A stretch of 17,661 nt of DNA from RGIG464 sp045599585 (lineage in GTDB: Bacteria > Myxococcota_A > Bradymonadia > UBA4248), in contig JAZRWH010000171.1 of NCBI GenBank assembly GCA_045599585.1, positions 1 to 17,661 of the forward strand, in the 5' to 3' direction. This document shows, piece after piece, positions 14,310 to 17,661 of the stretch (the first letter of the stretch is position 1; each line of letters opens with the position of its first letter). The notes under the pieces were generated by a model that made no database searches, was not told the DNA's origin, and was given only the letters and a program-made list of their open reading frames with translations. The translations under genes were made by a program, and so were the position numbers.

Positions 14310-15011
14310 TTAGGGGGTGTAATTGCGAGCACCGAAGATCGCAGTGCCAATTCTGACGTGCGTTGCGCCTTCCTCGATCGCAATTTCAAAATCGTGGCTC
14401 ATACCGCAAGAAATTATAGACATATCATGTTTTGATGAAAGATTGTTCGCTATTACGCTCAATTTTTTGAACCACGGGCGAGTTTTTTCGGGATCTTCGT
14501 CGGCCGGAGGAATCAGCATAAGACCGCGAAGACGCAGGTGAGGCATTGCGTCGATGTGATCTGCGAGCGCTTCGACTGCCTCGGGAGGGCATCCGGTTTT
14601 CTCAGAGTCTTCATCACCTAGTCTGACTTCGATGAGTACTTCCTGAGCGTTTTCGGGGTTTAACTCACCTTGGATGCGATCGATCGTTTCGGCCAGTTGA
14701 AGGCTATCGACCGTGTGAATGAGATCAGGGGCGTGTTTTAGCAGCGCACGGACTTTGTTACGCTGAAGATGGCCAATGACGTGCCATTTTGCATCTGTAA
14801 TGTCAGTCAGCTGTTCGCGCTTTTCACAATACTCTTGTACATAGTTTTCGCCAAAGTGTCGCAGAGACGTCGTCTGAACGGCTTCACGAATGTCGTCGGC
14901 AGGATGCAGCTTGGAAACACCTATGAGCGTGACGCTCTCGCGTGGGCGATGAACTCGGTTGCAGGCGTTTTGAATACGTTTTTCGATTGTTTCAAGATTG
15001 TCTTTAATCAT
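14310..15011 (-). CDS. yggS: PLP homeostasis protein of the YggS/PROSC family
   Basis: The protein binds pyridoxal 5'-phosphate and helps control free PLP and amino-acid balance in the cytoplasm; no enzymatic reaction is established for the family. With the ATG at 15011 it has 233 residues, matching E. coli YggS (234). The open frame extends upstream to an ATG at 15050 with another at 15023, but none of the three has a clear ribosome-binding site, so the start is chosen by length. Conserved blocks: LIGVSKLHP with the PLP-binding Lys, HFGENYVQE, WHVIGHLQRNKVR, HTVDSLQLAETI, EVRLGDEDSEKTG, LRLRGLMLIPP, and the C-terminal SCGMSHDFEIAIEEGATHVRIGTAIFGARNY that binds the phosphate. It is probably the first gene of an operon with pdxA and galT, since it is followed closely by both. 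Confidence 0.9.
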   Translation of the reverse strand: MIKDNLETIEKRIQNACNRVHRPRESVTLIGVSKLHPADDIREAVQTTSLRHFGENYVQEYCEKREQLTDITDAKWHVIGHLQRNKVRALLKHAPDLIHTVDSLQLAETIDRIQGELNPENAQEVLIEVRLGDEDSEKTGCPPEAVEALADHIDAMPHLRLRGLMLIPPADEDPEKTRPWFKKLSVIANNLSSKHDMSIISCGMSHDFEIAIEEGATHVRIGTAIFGARNYTP

Positions 15012-15042
15012 CGTGATAACCATATATAAGGATAAAGTAAGC

Positions 15043-15061
15043 GTTTTCATCGTGTGAAAAC
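15043..15061. promoter_or_regulatory. Inverted repeat upstream of yggS
   Basis: GTTTTCA (15043-15049) and TGAAAAC (15055-15061) are exact inverted repeats around TCGTG. It sits about 32 bases before the chosen yggS start and could be an operator or an mRNA hairpin. It would lie partly in coding sequence if the upstream ATG at 15050 were used. Confidence 0.35.
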
Positions 15062-15130
15062 AGACAAATCATATCAGCAAAGGCGCGTGCAGGGATGAAA
15101 AAAGTGTCAATTGTTATGTTTAAAAACCAA

Positions 15131-15169
15131 AGACGCTGATGTGTGGGGGAAGTGTCCCCCTGAGCGTCT
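15131..15169. repeat. Hairpin with two G/C-rich stems upstream of yggS
   Basis: AGACGCT (15131-15137) pairs with AGCGTCT (15163-15169), enclosing GGGGGA (15145-15150) and TCCCCC (15155-15160). A competing pairing is GCTGAT (15135-15140) with ATCAGC (15170-15175). A run of A residues follows on the + strand, not T, so it is not a + strand terminator. Confidence 0.6.
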
Positions 15170-15267
15170 ATCAGCTTCGCAAAAAAAACAATTATAAGGT
15201 GGTTTGTGAATATTTGATTCAAAAGGCAGGCTTAATATTTGTGTGATTTGTATTTGCTTCGCTGATA

Positions 15268-15294
15268 CGCCGCTACCCCCTCGGGCCTGCGGCG
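15268..15294. repeat. GC-rich hairpin in the divergent region
   Basis: CGCCGC (15268-15273) pairs with GCGGCG (15289-15294), with possible inner CCC/GGG pairing. There is no T-tract. It begins with the ATACGCC text seen in the bulged hairpins elsewhere in the window. Confidence 0.5.
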
Positions 15295-15434
15295 ACAAAC
15301 AAGTTCATAGTTGCTAGAATAATGATTATTAAGAATTATTATTAAGAGTGAAGTGTATTTATTTTACTTGCGTTATGGCTCTGAAAACAATTAGAAAGGT
15401 GTGTGTTTTTTTCGGGTAATCCGACCATTAACCA

Positions 15435-15457
15435 GTGTGCAAAATGTCTTTGCACAC
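15435..15457 (+). promoter_or_regulatory. Perfect 9-base inverted repeat in the 5' leader of the right-hand lipoprotein gene
   Basis: GTGTGCAAA (15435-15443) and TTTGCACAC (15449-15457) flank a five-base loop, 35 bases before the ATG at 15493. A-residues follow on the + strand, so it is not a terminator. It may be an operator or a stabilising leader hairpin. A related 10-mer, GTGTGCAAAG, lies upstream of the SGNH lipoprotein at 9015-9024. Confidence 0.55.
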
Positions 15458-15492
15458 AAAAAATCTTATCTGATATGAATCAGGAGAGCGTT

Positions 15493-17661
15493 ATGTTGAG
15501 TAACAAAAAGTATGCATTGATTATGGCGTGTGCTGCTATGGCCGCAGCGACTGCGTGTAACGAATCGGCCGAGTACTGTGACGGTGCGAATCGTTGTGAC
15601 GGCGAAGTCCTTACGATTTGTGAGAATAATAAAGTCGTTGAAGTTATCGATTGTGCAGCCAACAATGGCACTTGCAATGCTGAAGCCGGTAAATGTGAGG
15701 TCAGAGAACAGGAAGGCGAGTGTGAGGCGGGTCAAGTCTCTTGTGATGGTACGACTGTGCTTACATGTTCCAGCGATCTTCATTGGGAACGTGGTACAGA
15801 TTGTAACGAAACAAATCAGATCTGCAAAGCTGGCGCTTGTGAAGACAAACCTGTTGATCCTGTTTGTCAGCCTGGTGAAACAAAATGCGAAAACAATGCC
15901 GAGTCAGAGTGTACGAATGAAGGTCAGTGGGGTTTGCCCGAAAATTGTGGTCAGGGCGAAGTCTGCGGTGCAGATAGCTGCGTAGAAGACGATCAACCCG
16001 AAAAAATTACCCAGTGTAATGCTTTCCAGGGCGTAACGCTTTCAAACGGTGAATCTCAGTGCGTCGGCAACATTCTCGTTAGCTGCACGATTGAAGATGA
16101 TGCGACCGTTGCACCTGATGTTGAAGCAAACAACTGCGAAGTTGAAGATGATTACATCTGCGATAGCACGCGAAAAGAGTGTGTTGAAAACCTTGAAACA
16201 AGCTGCGAACTTGATGGCAAAGAACTCGCTCACAACGAAAAAGCTTGTGATGCAGAAGGTAACATCGTTGTTTGCAATGATGGTGCAGTTGAAACTTCGG
16301 AAGAATGTAAAGATGGTGCCACTTGCACAACAGTTAATGATACCCTTTCATGCTACAAAGAAACGGTTGAAGACTGCAATGTCGACGGTACGGTTATCAC
16401 GAATGGTAACGGTCTGTGCGTCGAGAATGTCTATAAAGCTTGCAATAATGGTACAACAACGGATACGACCTGCGCTGATGGTACGCCTGTTTGCGATGCA
16501 ACAGCCGAAGGCTTCTGCCGCGCTTACAAAGATTGTACCGATGGTGATGTGACGGCTCATCACAATGATGTCGTTTGTAGCGCCGATGCTAAATCGCTTT
16601 TGACGTGTGTTGACGGCGTTTTTGATGAAAGCAAAACCGTCGCTTGCAAAGACTACGAAGTTTGCCAAAAAGATGACACGACCGAAGCGTCTTGCGTCGA
16701 CGATCGTAAAGCATACACCACCATTAAATCGATCAAAGATGATTTTGATACCATCAAGGCTAATGGTACGCCTAATAGCAATGGTAGCCAGATCACCATG
16801 GATGCTAAAATTAGCATCAGCGGCGTCGTAACCGCAAAACGTACCAATAACGCAAATATCTTTATTCAGGATGCTGATAGCGTTGCCTCCAGTGAAGCCG
16901 CTGGTATCTATATCTACAATTCAGCCAAAGATCTTGCTGACTTTGCGATCGGCGATAACGTTGATATTACAGCCGAAAAAATTGCGGTTTACAACGGTCA
17001 GCTCGAAATCATTGATGCCAAACTCTCCAAAAATGGTGAAGAAGGTACGGTTTCTGCAGTCGTAGTTAAAATCGCTGACATCCTTGAAGCAACGAATGGC
17101 GAAGCCAAAAATGCTAAAAACCTCATGCTCGTCAAAGTTGAAGGCGTTACGTCCGATGGTAGCGTCTTTAAAGATGCAGAGAATAATTCGATCGCAATCA
17201 GCACGTATATTTATAACAATGCCAAAAAGGATGTTAACAGCACCTTTAAATATGATGTTACCGGTATTGTAAATTATAACTTTGCACCTAATCAGACAAA
17301 TGCTGGTGACGGTCTTGCGCCTCGTGCTGCAAACGACATCGTTGCCGTTGGCTGCGCTGATGACACCATGGAATTTACGCCCGCAACGGCTTCTGACGCT
17401 GCCAAGTGCGAAGCGCCTGCACCTGCTGTTCCTGGCGATTGCTCGGCTACGCCGAATCTCTCAGTCTGTCAGGTGATTGATGGTCATAGCTGGCGCGTCT
17501 ATTGTGAAAATGGCGTCAGTGTAACGAAACCCAGTGACATGGGTACCATAGACTGTACGGCGAACAACAATGTTTGTGTTGAAACGGCAGGTGATGCGTA
17601 CTGCGATGTCTGTTCACCTTCCGATGTCAGCCTTTGTACAGAAGCCATTCCTGAACATGCA
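15493..17661 (+). CDS. Cys-rich lipoprotein with seven Cys modules and an OB-fold-like domain, 3' end outside window
   Basis: The frame from the ATG at 15493 (ribosome-binding site AGGAG) is open for all 723 codons to the window edge. The signal MLSNKKYALIMACAAMAAA ends in ATAC, making Cys22 the likely lipid-bearing residue. Residues 23 to about 400 hold roughly seven Cys-rich modules of 40-60 residues, built as 'C-x-G-x-x-x-C-x5-L-x-C ... C ... C'. Residues about 437-616 (KISISGVVTAK ... NIFIQDAD ... GIYIYN ... FAIGDNVDITAEKI ... GQLEII) resemble the OB-fold domains found beside secreted nucleases of the YhcR or ExeM kind, which bind nucleic acid or help substrate binding. More Cys-rich sequence follows. 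Whether a nuclease or other catalytic domain comes next cannot be seen. Compared with the other lipoproteins here, the text is richer in Lys, Asp and Glu and has no poly-glycine. Confidence 0.8.
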   Translation, partial: MLSNKKYALIMACAAMAAATACNESAEYCDGANRCDGEVLTICENNKVVEVIDCAANNGTCNAEAGKCEVREQEGECEAGQVSCDGTTVLTCSSDLHWERGTDCNETNQICKAGACEDKPVDPVCQPGETKCENNAESECTNEGQWGLPENCGQGEVCGADSCVEDDQPEKITQCNAFQGVTLSNGESQCVGNILVSCTIEDDATVAPDVEANNCEVEDDYICDSTRKECVENLETSCELDGKELAHNEKACDAEGNIVVCNDGAVETSEECKDGATCTTVNDTLSCYKETVEDCNVDGTVITNGNGLCVENVYKACNNGTTTDTTCADGTPVCDATAEGFCRAYKDCTDGDVTAHHNDVVCSADAKSLLTCVDGVFDESKTVACKDYEVCQKDDTTEASCVDDRKAYTTIKSIKDDFDTIKANGTPNSNGSQITMDAKISISGVVTAKRTNNANIFIQDADSVASSEAAGIYIYNSAKDLADFAIGDNVDITAEKIAVYNGQLEIIDAKLSKNGEEGTVSAVVVKIADILEATNGEAKNAKNLMLVKVEGVTSDGSVFKDAENNSIAISTYIYNNAKKDVNSTFKYDVTGIVNYNFAPNQTNAGDGLAPRAANDIVAVGCADDTMEFTPATASDAAKCEAPAPAVPGDCSATPNLSVCQVIDGHSWRVYCENGVSVTKPSDMGTIDCTANNNVCVETAGDAYCDVCSPSDVSLCTEAIPEHA

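Larger units (their letters stand above)
15012..15492. other. Divergent intergenic region with several inverted repeats
   Basis: This stretch lies between the minus-strand yggS and the plus-strand lipoprotein at 15493, so it should hold promoters in both directions, but I could not pick a convincing pair of -35 and -10 boxes. It contains at least four inverted repeats: 15043-15061, 15131-15169, 15268-15294 and 15435-15457, plus a TATCAGC/GCTGATA pair spanning 15169-15267. No gene was recognised in it. Confidence 0.6.

Noticed and set aside
14297..14389. N-terminal extension of PdxA
   Set aside because: It overlaps the 3' end of yggS and adds residues not seen in the family; the start at 14296 gives the usual length.
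15012..15050. N-terminal extension of YggS
   Set aside because: The start at 15011 gives the family length; the upstream ATGs have no clear ribosome-binding site. The choice is by length only.
15082..15110. Perfect TTGACA -35 box on the minus strand upstream of yggS (15105-15110)
   Set aside because: The sequence at the expected -10 position is GC-rich and does not match; a TATGAT further on is too far away.
15268..15294. Intrinsic terminator
   Set aside because: The GC-rich stem has no T-tract on either strand.

Overview
The window looks like chromosomal DNA from a deltaproteobacterial or Myxococcota/Bradymonadales-type bacterium with fairly low GC content. The basis is five large Cys-rich lipoprotein genes carrying CNGxDDxCDGxIDE (MopE-type) motifs, 'NCDGIDG ... 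GV.L.GGY' beta-helix signatures and Pro/Glu/Gly tethers, a style typical of that group. Gram-negative character is inferred from the lipoproteins; the exact lineage cannot be fixed from this sequence alone.

Layout, left to right. Positions 1-116 hold the C-terminal end of an IS30-family transposase. Positions 350-7297 hold two tandem, collinear paralogues on the + strand, 18 bases apart. Each is a giant lipoprotein with Cys-rich repeats, three complete MopE-type motifs, a beta-helix and long poly-glycine segments. A perfect palindromic terminator (7318-7347) closes the pair. A third lipoprotein (7419-8795) has a nine-copy SENPGG tether, a Cys-rich module and a propeller-like C-terminus. A cluster of imperfect hairpins ending in a T-tract (8922-9014) follows. 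The fourth lipoprotein (9076-11049) combines Cys-rich modules, an SGNH/GDSL hydrolase domain and a PPC-like C-terminal domain.

Positions 11293-15011 are a minus-strand block of cytoplasmic genes transcribed right to left: yggS (PLP homeostasis), pdxA (PLP biosynthesis), galT (galactose-1-phosphate uridylyltransferase) and an EFR1-type flavodoxin/ferredoxin protein. A chain of three hairpins (12098-12202) separates galT from the EFR1-type gene. A 480-base divergent intergenic region with several inverted repeats follows. A fifth Cys-rich lipoprotein starts at 15493 and runs off the right edge with no stop.

The lipoproteins share a pattern: lipid anchor, disordered or Cys-rich stalk, then a variable C-terminal domain. 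This reads as a modular surface-display set. The minus-strand block is housekeeping in character, with two adjacent vitamin B6 genes. The least expected signals are a family of hairpins that all carry one unpaired base next to a TAT/ATA step, and beta-helix coils that appear to be interrupted by poly-glycine insertions.
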